In this document: in pieces, positions 1 to 7,779 of the stretch
How the letters are laid out: the number at the start of each line of letters is the position of its first letter
Numbering within the stretch: the first letter of the stretch is position 1
Assembly: GCA_038244055.1 (NCBI GenBank)
Contig: JBBRTW010000151.1
Coordinates: 1 to 14,516, forward strand
Length of the DNA stretch: 14,516 bases
DNA from: DASPKW01 sp038244055
GTDB lineage: Bacteria; Planctomycetota; Phycisphaerae; Tepidisphaerales; Tepidisphaeraceae
Direction of reading: 5' to 3'
Program-made: the position numbers and the translations under genes
Notes under the pieces: generated by a model
Told to the model about the DNA's origin: nothing
What the model saw: only the letters and a program-made list of their open reading frames with translations
Databases searched by the model: none

Positions 1-2
1 AC

Positions 3-287
3 GATCCGCTGGCGCTGGCGGGGGCGGCCAGGCGGCTAATGGATGAGCCGGGGCTCCGCCGGCAACTGGCGGCTGCGGCGCGGCGAAGGGCGGTCAGCGA
101 GTTCGACCACCGCATCATGGCGCGGCGCAGCCTGGCGGCCTACGAGCGGGTTCTGGTCCGGGAACGGCGCGAGGAGTCAACCTGGTCGCTCGCCAAGCCG
201 ATGCTCAAGCTGTGGGCTCCCGCCCCGGCGTTCCGGCGGCGGCTGCTTGCGGAGCCAATGGGTCCGCAGGCGACGTTTGCGGCGTAG
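3..287 (+). CDS. Glycosyltransferase family 4, C-terminal fragment (cut by window edge)
   Basis: The reading frame is open from base 3 through the left edge and ends at TAG 285-287, so only about the last 94 residues are visible. They read like the tail of a GT-B fold GT4 transferase: a segment starting DPLALAGAARRLMDEP, then an arginine-rich helix with AVSEFDHRIMARRSLAAYERVL. This is the usual 'number of residues / adjust list / F.. ..A..Y..vl' ending of sugar transferases that use NDP-sugars at the inner membrane. The acceptor- and donor-binding parts, including the EX7E motif, lie outside the window. The first in-frame ATG (39) is internal and is not the start. A heptameric repeat begins right at the stop codon. 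Family assignment is by style of the C-terminus only, and the substrate cannot be inferred. Confidence 0.7.
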   Translation, partial: DPLALAGAARRLMDEPGLRRQLAAAARRRAVSEFDHRIMARRSLAAYERVLVRERREESTWSLAKPMLKLWAPAPAFRRRLLAEPMGPQATFAA

Positions 288-325
288 GGTAGTAGGCAGT
301 CAGCAGTAGGCGGTAGGCCGTAGTG
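284..325. repeat. Degenerate 7-bp tandem repeat, AGTAGGC type
   Basis: Heptamers in register: 291-297 AGTAGGC, 298-304 AGTCAGC, 305-311 AGTAGGC, 312-318 GGTAGGC, 319-325 CGTAGTG, with a weak unit (GTAGGGT) at 284-290 that overlaps the TAG stop of the preceding gene. The rest of the gap to the next gene (326-413) is unique sequence in which I see no clear promoter or terminator. Confidence 0.6.
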
Positions 326-413
326 ACTTTACCGCATTGTCCGATGCCACTATTCATCTCCTGTATTGTCAGAGCCCGCATAGCGATCATTGGAAGGCTG
401 GAAGTCGGACTTG

Positions 414-1586
414 ATGAATGTGTTGCACTTGTGCGCGGGGAATATGTACGGCGGCGTTGAGCGCCTGCTGGTGACATTGGCGCGTCTGCGCGGGGTGGGG
501 CGCATGCGGCCGGTGTTCGCGCCATGCTTTGAAGGGCAACTGTCGGCCGAGCTGCGCGAGGCGGGGGCGGGGGTTCATCTGCTGGGAGCGGTGCGGGCAT
601 CGCGGCCATGGACCGTCTGGCTGGCGCGGCGGCGGCTTTCGAAATTACTCAAGGCGAATCGGTTTGATCTGGTGGTGGCGCATGCGTGCTGGCCGCTGGC
701 GATGTTTGGAAAAGCGGTTGGGGGATTCCGGCGCGAGGGAAGGCGACTGCCTCTGGTGCTGTGGGCGCACGATATTTTGAAGAACGACAATTGGATCGAG
801 ACGCGGGCGGCGAAGATCGGGGTGGATCTGGTACTGGCCAACAGCAGGGCGACGGCCGAATCGGTGAAGAGCGTGTTCCCGAAGGCGCGGACGCAGTGGG
901 AGTACCTGCCCGTGGCCGCGCCGGAGATCGGTGATAAGGCAAAGGCGCGGGCCGATGTCCGCGCGGAGTTGAAAACGCCGGCGGAAGCGGCCGTGATCGT
1001 ATGCGCCAGCCGACTCGAACGGTGGAAGGGACACGCGGTATTGATTGAAGCGCTGGGCCAACTAACGAACTCACCCAATTGGGAATGCTGGATCGCCGGC
1101 GGGGCGCAGCGGCCACATGAGCACGAGTATTTGCTCGAATTGCGGGCATCGGCCGATCGCCTGGGGATCGGGCAGCGCGTGAAATTCCTCGGGCAGCGGA
1201 AAGACATTCCCCATGTGCTGGCGGCGGCGGATATTCATTGCCAGCCGAACACGGGGCCGGAGCCATTTGGAATCGCATTCGTCGAAGCGATGTACGCGGG
1301 TCTGCCCATCGTAACCAGCGCAATCGGCGGGGCGCTGGAGTTGATCGATCAATCGGCGGGTGTGCTGGTGAATCCTGGAGACGTTGCGGGACTGACCGAA
1401 TCGCTTCGAGAACTCATCGACAACCCTGCACGGCGCAACTCGCTCGGATATGGCGGGATGGCGCGAGCCAGGGCGCTCTGCGATCCGGAGACGGTGATGG
1501 CCCGCCTGGAATCGACCCTTGCCAGCGCGATGGAAACTGAATCCAATTTAACCAAAGCCCGGGGAGCGGAGGTCGCGGCCGCGTGA
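414..1586 (+). CDS. Glycosyltransferase family 4 (GT-B fold)
   Basis: A 390-residue protein of normal GT4 length. It opens MNVLHLCAGNMYGGVERLL, the first strand plus the GGVE glycine loop of the N-terminal Rossmann domain. The C-terminal donor domain has CASRLERWKG (about residues 197-206) and the EX7E signature EPFGIAFVE (about 283-291), followed by AMYAGLPIVTSAIGG, which contact the nucleotide-sugar. It should transfer a sugar to a lipid-linked glycan at the cytoplasmic face of the inner membrane; donor and acceptor are unknown. I chose ATG 414 because GGAAG (400-404) lies 9 bases upstream and the protein then starts directly at the fold. An in-frame TTG at 390 would add eight residues without family support. 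The stop overlaps the next gene's GTG by 4 bp (GTGA), so the two are probably translationally coupled. The family is clear; the specificity is not. Confidence 0.9.
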   Translation: MNVLHLCAGNMYGGVERLLVTLARLRGVGRMRPVFAPCFEGQLSAELREAGAGVHLLGAVRASRPWTVWLARRRLSKLLKANRFDLVVAHACWPLAMFGKAVGGFRREGRRLPLVLWAHDILKNDNWIETRAAKIGVDLVLANSRATAESVKSVFPKARTQWEYLPVAAPEIGDKAKARADVRAELKTPAEAAVIVCASRLERWKGHAVLIEALGQLTNSPNWECWIAGGAQRPHEHEYLLELRASADRLGIGQRVKFLGQRKDIPHVLAAADIHCQPNTGPEPFGIAFVEAMYAGLPIVTSAIGGALELIDQSAGVLVNPGDVAGLTESLRELIDNPARRNSLGYGGMARARALCDPETVMARLESTLASAMETESNLTKARGAEVAAA

Positions 1587-3049
1587 CACCCAGCGAAAAC
1601 AAAACCGCCACCCCGGATCGATCGAGCCTCGCCAGGCCGGTGCTGAACTACGCGCCGCCGGTGAAACGACTGCCGAGCTCGCGCTGGGTTGAGGGGTTCT
1701 TCATTTTCCAGATGATCGCGCAGGTGGCCCTGATGATGCCGGGGCTTGGGACAGCGCGGGTTCCGGTGCGCGTCGCGGCGTTTGGCGCGAGCATTCTCCT
1801 GCTGATGATCCTGCCGCCGCGAAACCGCAAGCATCCGGCCGCCTGGATCGCGGCCGCCATCGTCGCGCTGCTGGCGCTGGCGGTGATTCATCCGCTGACC
1901 AACACGCTGATGGCGGGGGTGGCGCAGGCATTCATGTATGCCGCGATTCTCGCGCCGCTCTGGTGGGTGCCGGGATGCCGGATCGATGAGCGCGGGCTGC
2001 GGCGGATCGTGTTTCTGCTCTGGGGTTTCAACGCCCTCAACGCGCTGGTGGGCGTGATTCAAGTGACCTTCCCGGGGGCGCTGACGCCCGAAGTATCCAC
2101 GGTCGTCTCGGGACAGGGGGACTGGTACGTCGAGGATATGAAGATCACGCTGGCCAGCGGGGCGCGCGTCTTCAGGCCGATGGGCTTGTCGGATTATCCC
2201 GGCGGGGCCGCCAGCGCAGGCTTTTATGCCGTTCTGCTCGGGCTGGGGTTGTGGGCGGGCGAGAAGAATCCGTGGCTCAAGATCGCCTACATCGCGTCGC
2301 TGCCGATGGCGCTGTTCGTGATTTACCTGTCTCAGGTGCGCAGCGTGCTGGTGATGACGGGGCTCTGCGCGTTCGCGTTCCTGGGGATCATGATGCTGCG
2401 GGGCGAGTTGCAGCGTGTCATCGGGCTGGCCACCGCGCTGGTGGCCGTCATCGCGCTCAGTTTCGCGTGGGCGGTGTGGGTCGGCGGCGACACGGTAACC
2501 AAGCGCCTCTCCAGCCTGATCGATGACAAGCCGGGGGATGTCTACTACAGCAATCGCGGGCATTTTCTGGAAGACACGGTGACTAAGCTCGTGCCTAAGT
2601 ACCCGCTGGGCGCGGGGCTGGGGCGCTGGGGAATGATGTACTACTACTTCGCCAACAAGGGCGACCGCGAGCGCGGGGAAATCTGGGCGGAAATCCAGTG
2701 GACGGGATGGGTGCTCGATGGCGGCATCCCGCTGGTGCTGCTCTATTGCGGCGCGATGGGGGCGGCCTTCTGGGTTGCGGGGAAGGCGGCCATGGACCCG
2801 CAGCGGCCGGCCGTGGCGATCCTGGCCGCAATGGTCTTTGCCTACAATGTGGCGACATTGGCGATGACGTTCAATTACCCGGTTTTCATCGGGCAGAGCG
2901 GGCTGGAATTCTGGATTCTCAATGCCTGTTTGTTCGCGACCTGGATTGGTTCGCGCCGGGCCTACTACATCATCGGCCCCGCGCCGACAGCCCCGGCCGA
3001 CAAGCCCGCATCCGCCCCGCGCATGGCCTATGCCTGGGAGACCAACTGA
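1583..3049 (+). CDS. O-antigen ligase / polysaccharide polymerase-like integral membrane protein
   Basis: A 488-residue hydrophobic protein with roughly 11-12 predicted membrane segments (approximately residues 38-55, 64-78, 87-103, 113-129, 142-160, 211-225, 233-249, 254-271, 279-299, 382-400, 408-428, 441-456). A long polar loop lies between about 302 and 380. YLSQVRSVLVMTG (248-260) and the YPLGAGLGRWG segment (340-350) inside the loop match the pattern of the O-antigen ligase/Wzy_C superfamily, where conserved arginines of the periplasmic loops are needed for glycan transfer. Its role is either ligation of a finished glycan to an acceptor (WaaL-like) or polymerisation of repeat units (Wzy-like); sequence alone does not decide. 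The following ABC exporter favours a ligase-type role in classical schemes. Start GTG 1583 overlaps the upstream stop; TGA 3047-3049 shares a base with the next ATG. Both neighbours are GT4 transferases. Confidence 0.82.
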   Translation: MTPSENKTATPDRSSLARPVLNYAPPVKRLPSSRWVEGFFIFQMIAQVALMMPGLGTARVPVRVAAFGASILLLMILPPRNRKHPAAWIAAAIVALLALAVIHPLTNTLMAGVAQAFMYAAILAPLWWVPGCRIDERGLRRIVFLLWGFNALNALVGVIQVTFPGALTPEVSTVVSGQGDWYVEDMKITLASGARVFRPMGLSDYPGGAASAGFYAVLLGLGLWAGEKNPWLKIAYIASLPMALFVIYLSQVRSVLVMTGLCAFAFLGIMMLRGELQRVIGLATALVAVIALSFAWAVWVGGDTVTKRLSSLIDDKPGDVYYSNRGHFLEDTVTKLVPKYPLGAGLGRWGMMYYYFANKGDRERGEIWAEIQWTGWVLDGGIPLVLLYCGAMGAAFWVAGKAAMDPQRPAVAILAAMVFAYNVATLAMTFNYPVFIGQSGLEFWILNACLFATWIGSRRAYYIIGPAPTAPADKPASAPRMAYAWETN

Positions 3050-4221
3050 TGACTCCCTGGCTCCTGGTCAGCGGTGATTTCGTCAAAACCGGCGGCATGG
3101 ACCGCGCCAACTACGCCCTGGCGCGATACCTGGCCGGGCGCGGGCAGGAAGTTCACCTGGTTGCCCATCGCGCGGATGAGGACCTGCTGCGGATGGACAA
3201 CGTCACCCTGCACGCGGCCCGCAAGCCGCTGAATTCGTATTACCTTGGCCGGCGCTGGATCGATCGGCTGGGCCGGCAATGGGCGGCCAAAATCGCAGCG
3301 CGGGGCGGGCGGGTGATCGTCAACGGCGGCAACTGCCAGTGGGCCGATGTCAACTGGGTTCACTACGTTCACGCGGCCTATCGCCCGGAGACGGCGGGGT
3401 CGCGCGTGAAGCGATGGGTGGCCGGCTGGAAGCGGCGGGCGTTTTTGAACGAGGAGCGAACGGCGCTGCGCGAGGCGAGGGTGGTTATCGCCAATTCGCT
3501 TCGCACGCAGGAGGATGTGGTGCGGACGGTGGGTGTGCATGAGGATCGCGTCAAGACGGTCTATCTCGGCACGGACCCGGCCGATATTCGCCCGGCATCG
3601 GCTGCCGAACGGGCCGCGACGCGGGCGCTGGTGGGCTGGCCGGTCGATGGCGCGGTGGCGATTTTCGTCGGCGCTCTGGGAGATCGGCGGAAAAATTTCG
3701 ATACGGTGCTGTCGGCCTGGCAACTTCTCAATGGCCGGGGGATGGACTGCACGCTGGCGGTGGTGGGCCAAGGGGCGGAATTGCCCGCCTGGCAGGCGCG
3801 GGCGGCCGAGGCGGGACTGGCAGGAAAAATCCATTTCATGGGATTTCGCAAGGATGCCGCGGCGCTAATCCGGGCGGCGGATGTGATGGTCGCTCCAGCC
3901 CGCTACGAACCTTACGGGCTGAGCGTCCACGAAGCCCTTTGCAGCGGCATCCCGGCCATCGTCAGCGCGTGCAGCGGCGTTTGCGAGCGTTTTCCTCTGG
4001 AGTTACGGGACCTTGTGGTACATGATGAGGGCCATGCCGAGCAACTGGCCGGCCGGGTGATGGCCTGGTGGGGCTCAAGGCAGCGCTGCCGGGCGGTGAT
4101 GTTGGGCGTATCGCAATCGCTACGGCAGCGGACCTGGGACAAGATGGCGGAGGAGATGGTGCGAGTGATTGAGTCCGCGGGCGGGCAGAACGACCGCCCG
4201 GCGATGAAGATGAGCGCGTGA
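3049..4221 (+). CDS. Glycosyltransferase family 4 (GT-B fold)
   Basis: A 390-residue GT4 transferase. The N-terminal domain begins MTPWLLVSGDFVKTGGMDR with the glycine-rich loop GGMDRANYALARYL and includes VNWVHYVHAAYRPE (101-114), the histidine-containing loop often seen after the third strand. The donor domain has IFVGALGDRRKNFD (205-218), VVGQGAELP and the EX7E signature EPYGLSVHE (287-295), followed by ALCSGIPAIVS. The start is ATG 3049, which overlaps the previous TGA by one base (TGATG), a typical coupled junction. The same frame stays open upstream to 2698, but that portion only shadows the membrane protein gene. The C-terminal tail, about residues 375-390, is polar and poorly conserved in appearance. 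It probably adds one sugar of the exported glycan from the cytoplasmic side; donor unknown. Confidence 0.9.
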   Translation: MTPWLLVSGDFVKTGGMDRANYALARYLAGRGQEVHLVAHRADEDLLRMDNVTLHAARKPLNSYYLGRRWIDRLGRQWAAKIAARGGRVIVNGGNCQWADVNWVHYVHAAYRPETAGSRVKRWVAGWKRRAFLNEERTALREARVVIANSLRTQEDVVRTVGVHEDRVKTVYLGTDPADIRPASAAERAATRALVGWPVDGAVAIFVGALGDRRKNFDTVLSAWQLLNGRGMDCTLAVVGQGAELPAWQARAAEAGLAGKIHFMGFRKDAAALIRAADVMVAPARYEPYGLSVHEALCSGIPAIVSACSGVCERFPLELRDLVVHDEGHAEQLAGRVMAWWGSRQRCRAVMLGVSQSLRQRTWDKMAEEMVRVIESAGGQNDRPAMKMSA

Positions 4222-4264
4222 TGTCGGATAACCCGGTAAATCCTGACCCTTGAAGGTCCGACAT
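4221..4264. promoter_or_regulatory. Perfect 8-bp inverted repeat between glycosyltransferase and exporter genes
   Basis: ATGTCGGA (4221-4228) and TCCGACAT (4257-4264) are exact reverse complements separated by 28 bases. They fill most of the 62-bp gap ahead of the exporter permease. There is no T-run after the right arm, so it is not a canonical intrinsic terminator. It could be an operator or an mRNA hairpin at the permease leader. It may also be chance in GC-rich DNA. Confidence 0.3.
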
Positions 4265-4283
4265 AAGAGAAGTGAGCAACGCC

Positions 4284-5231
4284 ATGTCGAGTTTGAGTGA
4301 CACCCCGCTGGCCGATCCCCCCACCACGGGGACCGGTCAAAGCACAGCCGGAGAGATGCCGGCGGGGATTGTCGCGCCCGCGATTACCAAAACTCTGCCC
4401 GTAACCCGCGTGGAAGCCCGCAAGGGGTGGATCGGGCTGAACTGGCGGGAATTCTGGCAATATCGCGACCTGCTCTGGTTCCTGGCCTCGCGGGATATTA
4501 AGGTCCGATACAAGCAGACGGCGCTGGGCGTCGCCTGGGCGGTGATCCAGCCGGTCGTCGAGACGCTGATCTTCTTTTTCTTCTTCCATCAACTGGGTGG
4601 GATCAATTCCGATGGCCCAAATTATGTGGTGTTCGCTTTCGCGGCGATGCTGATCTGGAAGCTCTTTGAAAGCGCGCTGACCCAGGCGAGCAACAGCCTG
4701 GTCTCGAATCAACAGTTACTCACCAAGGTATATTTCCCAAGACTCATCATTCCCGTCTCGGCCGTATTGAGCGGGCTGATGGATTTCTTCATCTCGGCGG
4801 TCCTGCTGATCCCGCTGATGATCTGGTTTAAGACAGTCCCAGATCCGCTGGCATTACTGACGGTACCGCTATTCATCATCTGGGCGTTGCTGGCGGCGCT
4901 GGCGGTGGGGTTATGGCTCAGCGCGCTGAATGTGCAGTACCGGGATGTGCGCTATCTCGTGCCCTTTCTCATCCGCATCTGGTTCTTCCTGACACCCGTG
5001 ATCTACCCGGCCAGCAAAGTGCCGGCGCAGTGGCGTCTGCTCTACGGCTTGAACCCGATGGCGGGCGTGGTGACGGGATTCCGCTGGGCGCTGCTTGGCG
5101 CTTCGGGCGTCGATCCATCGGACTCGCCTGGGCCGATGATCTGGGTCTCGGTAGCGATGACCGCGATCCTGCTGGTCGGCGGGATGTATTACTTCAGGCG
5201 GATGGAAAAGACTTTTGCGGATGTGGTTTGA
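4284..5231 (+). CDS. wzm: ABC-2 type polysaccharide export permease
   Basis: A 315-residue inner-membrane subunit of an ABC exporter that would move undecaprenyl-linked polysaccharide to the periplasm with the ATPase encoded next. After a non-conserved polar N-terminus of about 50 residues comes the amphipathic interface segment (YRDLLWFLASRDIKVRYKQ, about 60-78). It is followed by TALGVAWAVIQP and six hydrophobic segments near 87-107, 117-133, 161-182, 193-216, 226-243 and 288-306. The family's hallmark LNVQYRDVRYLVPF (about 215-228), TPVIYP (237-242) and NPMAGVVTGFRWALLG (257-272) are all present. I prefer ATG 4284, where AAGTGAG sits about 7 bases upstream. An in-frame GTG at 4272 would add four residues and cannot be excluded. 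Length and order (permease then ATPase) are standard for Wzm/TagG-type systems. Confidence 0.9.
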   Translation: MSSLSDTPLADPPTTGTGQSTAGEMPAGIVAPAITKTLPVTRVEARKGWIGLNWREFWQYRDLLWFLASRDIKVRYKQTALGVAWAVIQPVVETLIFFFFFHQLGGINSDGPNYVVFAFAAMLIWKLFESALTQASNSLVSNQQLLTKVYFPRLIIPVSAVLSGLMDFFISAVLLIPLMIWFKTVPDPLALLTVPLFIIWALLAALAVGLWLSALNVQYRDVRYLVPFLIRIWFFLTPVIYPASKVPAQWRLLYGLNPMAGVVTGFRWALLGASGVDPSDSPGPMIWVSVAMTAILLVGGMYYFRRMEKTFADVV

Positions 5232-5235
5232 GGGA

Positions 5236-5270
5236 AGTAGTCAGTAGTCAGTAGTTAGTAGTCAGTAGGA
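5236..5270. repeat. 7-bp tandem repeat, AGTAGTC, five units
   Basis: Units 5236-5242 AGTAGTC, 5243-5249 AGTAGTC, 5250-5256 AGTAGTT, 5257-5263 AGTAGTC, 5264-5270 AGTAGGA. The array starts 4 bases after the permease stop codon. The remaining 88 bases up to the ATPase gene are less GC-rich than the genes and show no clear promoter or terminator. Confidence 0.85.
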
Positions 5271-5358
5271 AGAGAAATGCCGTGAAGTAGGCAAAGTTGA
5301 GTATCGTGCGGGTGGGAATAAACGACGACAAACGGGTGGAGCGGTTTAGCTGGTAAAA

Positions 5359-6618
5359 ATGATGAGTGCAGATGTTTCCATCCGAGTTGCAGGCCTGAGC
5401 AAGCGATATCGCGTTGCGGATCGCGAGCATTACTACACGATGCGCGATGCCATCGTGAAGGCGATCACCGCGCCGCTGCGGCTGGTCTCGGGATTGATGG
5501 GACGCAAAGGAAGCGCCAATGGGGGTACGCACGATTTCTGGGCTTTGCGCGATGTTTCATTCGAACTCCGGCGCGGCGAGGTGCTGGGAATCATTGGCCG
5601 AAATGGGGCGGGAAAAAGCACGCTCTTAAAACTGCTCTCGCGCATCACCGAGCCGACCAGCGGCTACGCGGATATTTATGGCCGGGTTGGAAGCCTTCTT
5701 GAAGTCGGCACCGGTTTCCACCAGGAACTCTCCGGCCGCGAGAACATTTACATGAGCGGCGCGCTGCTGGGGATGAACAAGGCCGAGATCGACCGCAAAT
5801 TCGATGAGATCGTCGCCTTCAGCGAGATCGAGGAATTCATCGATACGCCCGTCAAGCGCTACAGCAGCGGCATGTACACGCGCCTGGCGTTCGCGGTGGC
5901 GGCGCATCTGGAGCCGGAGATTCTCATCGTCGATGAAGTGCTGGCGGTGGGCGATGCTTCATTCCAGAAGAAGTGCCTGGGGAAGATGGGCGAAGTCGCG
6001 CAGCATGGGCGGACGGTGCTTTTCGTCAGCCACAATATGGCGGCAGTGCAATCGCTCTGCAAAACGGGTTTGATGCTCAACCATGGCCGGGTGCAGCAGG
6101 TCGGCCCGGTGGAGAGCGTCGTGCAGTCGTACCTGAAGACTTCTTCGGAACTCGAGGCCAGCCCGCTCGAGCAGCGCAAGGATCGCAAGGGCGATGGCAG
6201 CGTGCGCCTGACCGCGGTGAAGATCGAGTCGGCCGAGGGCGGGATGATCTGCTGCGGAAGCCGCTTGAAGGTGACTTTGAGCTATGAGGCGGATCGGGTG
6301 CTGCGCAATCCGCGCTTCGTGGTGACCGTGAGCGATCTGACCAACACGGGCATTTTCATGCTCGATACCGATGCGGTCGGCGGGCTGCCGGAAACGCTGC
6401 CGGCCAAGGGAAGCCTCACCTGCATCACCGATCCGATCCGCATCACGCCGGGGCGCTGCTATGTGAACCTGGGCGTATCGAAATCGGGCGGCATATCGGA
6501 TCTGGTGGAATGCGCGGCCTATTTCGACGTTGAAAGCGAAAATCTGTATGGCCACGGCACGATTCCCGAGCGGCAATTTGTCATGTGCGTGATCGATCAG
6601 AAGTGGACGGTGAATTGA
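5359..6618 (+). CDS. wzt: ABC polysaccharide exporter ATPase with C-terminal glycan-binding domain
   Basis: A 419-residue nucleotide-binding subunit that powers glycan export with the upstream permease. The ATPase domain (about 5-250) has a conserved-position insert before Walker A typical of Wzt/TagH proteins. Walker A is GRNGAGKST (80-88). The signature is the atypical YSSGMYTRLAFA (168-179) usual for this subfamily. Walker B is ILIVDEVLAVGD (188-199), and the switch histidine is H225 in FVSHNM. Residues from about 265 to 419 form a separate beta-rich region matching the Wzt C-terminal domain. In characterised systems that domain recognises the modified non-reducing end of the glycan and couples chain termination to export. 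Start is ATG 5359; an adjacent ATG at 5362 is equally possible, and the ribosome-binding site is weak. The long C-terminal domain suggests (inference) that the exported polymer carries a specific cap or modification. Confidence 0.93.
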   Translation: MMSADVSIRVAGLSKRYRVADREHYYTMRDAIVKAITAPLRLVSGLMGRKGSANGGTHDFWALRDVSFELRRGEVLGIIGRNGAGKSTLLKLLSRITEPTSGYADIYGRVGSLLEVGTGFHQELSGRENIYMSGALLGMNKAEIDRKFDEIVAFSEIEEFIDTPVKRYSSGMYTRLAFAVAAHLEPEILIVDEVLAVGDASFQKKCLGKMGEVAQHGRTVLFVSHNMAAVQSLCKTGLMLNHGRVQQVGPVESVVQSYLKTSSELEASPLEQRKDRKGDGSVRLTAVKIESAEGGMICCGSRLKVTLSYEADRVLRNPRFVVTVSDLTNTGIFMLDTDAVGGLPETLPAKGSLTCITDPIRITPGRCYVNLGVSKSGGISDLVECAAYFDVESENLYGHGTIPERQFVMCVIDQKWTVN

Positions 6619-6711
6619 AGGCGATTGGAAGAGGAATAAACGCGCCGGGCGCGGCGACTGTTGAGCGGCGGCGCGATGAAGTGAAGGACCGAGCCCATCG
6701 GGCATGAAGCG

Positions 6712-7779
6712 ATGACGACGTTGACGTACGAATCCGGTTGCAGCAACAACGGCCCGCGGGCCGCGGGGGTTGGCCCGCGCCTCGCCCTGGGGCCGACCGG
6801 CAAATCGGCCGTGCGTCTGCAGCGTGTGGCGATCGTCCTGCCGGTCTACAACGGCGAGGGGCTGCTGCACCTGGCGATCGATTCGATCCTGGCGCAGTCC
6901 TACACCGACTACGAGTTGATCATCTGCGACAACGCCTCGACCGACCGCACGCAGGAAATCTGCCGCGAATACGCCGCCCGCGATTCGCGCATCCGCTACC
7001 ATCGCAACCCGGCCAACATCGGGGCGGCGCGGAACTTCAACCGCACTTTCGAATTGTCGCGCTCGCCCTACTTCAAGTGGATGGCCCACGATGATGTGGT
7101 GCTGCCGACGATGATCGCCCAGTGCGTCGAGGCGCTGGACCGCAATCGCGAGGTCGTCGCCTGCACCGTGCGCCGGCGCTACATGACTTACGAAGGCCGC
7201 GTCCGCACCGAAGACCCGGCCGAGGATTTCCACAACCTGACGCTGCCGCAGATTTTCCGGGTGGATGGATCGCGTTTCCCGGCCTACATGATGGGCGTGA
7301 TGCGGCGCGAGGCGCTGCTGCACACGCGGCTGATGGATACGTATGTGGCTTCCGAGGTCGTCTTCGTCGTGGAGCTGCGCTTGCAGGGGCAGTTGTGGCA
7401 ATTGCCCGAGGAACTGCACTATCAGCGCCTGCCCGATGAATCGCGGCACCGGGCCGTCCGCAAGAGCCACCGCGGCGAGGCGATCTTTCTCGATCCGCTC
7501 AACGCGACCCGGCGCTTTCTCGTGCCGCCGGGAATCAAGCTCCTGCTGGAAAAGGCCAATGCGATTTTACGGGCGCCGATACGGCCGAGCCGAAAGGGGC
7601 GGCACATGCTCGATTTGATGGAATACATCGTGAGCAAAGTCCCGCGCGTGCTCAATCCGTGGGAGATGATTCGCTACGTCACCCGCAATTTCCACTGGGC
7701 CACCGAACGATTGAGCGAATCCGAACAGGCCGCGGCGCTGGGGCGATCGACCCGCGCCGGAGGAAGGGCTGGATCATGA
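6712..7779 (+). CDS. Glycosyltransferase family 2 (GT-A fold)
   Basis: A 355-residue GT2 transferase. The domain starts near residue 37 with VAIVLPVYNGEG, then LIICDNASTDRT (69-80), NIGAARNFNRTFE, and the metal-binding acidic motif HDD at 126-128 in WMAHDDVVLP. The region GSRFPAYMMGVMRREAL (186-202) and E222 are in positions used for acceptor binding and the catalytic base in related enzymes, but I cannot prove equivalence. The C-terminal part, about 245-355, is helical and basic and has no membrane segment, so it is likely a peripheral cytoplasmic enzyme. The first 36 residues (rich in G, P, A, R) precede the fold and overlap a palindromic GC-rich stretch. A later GTG at residue 34 is a possible true start, although ATG 6712 is used here. 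The stop overlaps the next gene by 4 bp (ATGA). Confidence 0.88.
   Translation: MTTLTYESGCSNNGPRAAGVGPRLALGPTGKSAVRLQRVAIVLPVYNGEGLLHLAIDSILAQSYTDYELIICDNASTDRTQEICREYAARDSRIRYHRNPANIGAARNFNRTFELSRSPYFKWMAHDDVVLPTMIAQCVEALDRNREVVACTVRRRYMTYEGRVRTEDPAEDFHNLTLPQIFRVDGSRFPAYMMGVMRREALLHTRLMDTYVASEVVFVVELRLQGQLWQLPEELHYQRLPDESRHRAVRKSHRGEAIFLDPLNATRRFLVPPGIKLLLEKANAILRAPIRPSRKGRHMLDLMEYIVSKVPRVLNPWEMIRYVTRNFHWATERLSESEQAAALGRSTRAGGRAGS

Noticed and set aside
366..395. Possible promoter TTGTCA upstream of the first complete glycosyltransferase
   Set aside because: No acceptable -10 box at 16-18 bases. A single hexamer match is not enough.
1349..2563. Long - strand open frame of 404 codons opposite the two genes here
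   Set aside because: It spans the junction of two well-supported + strand genes, is rich in R/H/P/Q as GC-rich antisense frames are, and has no recognisable domain.
2698..3048. Upstream extension of the second GT4 frame to 2698
   Set aside because: This portion overlaps the end of the membrane protein gene in another frame and reads as low-quality G/R-rich sequence. ATG 3049 starts at the family's first strand.
5297..5325. Possible promoter TTGAGT / AAACGA ahead of wzt
   Set aside because: The -35 match is weak, the -10 is poor, and the spacing fit alone is easily met by chance.
5959..7470. 503-codon - strand open frame
   Set aside because: It crosses the Wzt and GT2 genes and the gap between them in antisense. 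Composition is typical of a shadow frame, with no motif.
7659..7775. Upstream extension of the C-methyltransferase frame
   Set aside because: It lies within the GT2 gene. ATG 7776 has a ribosome-binding site and leads directly into the zinc module.
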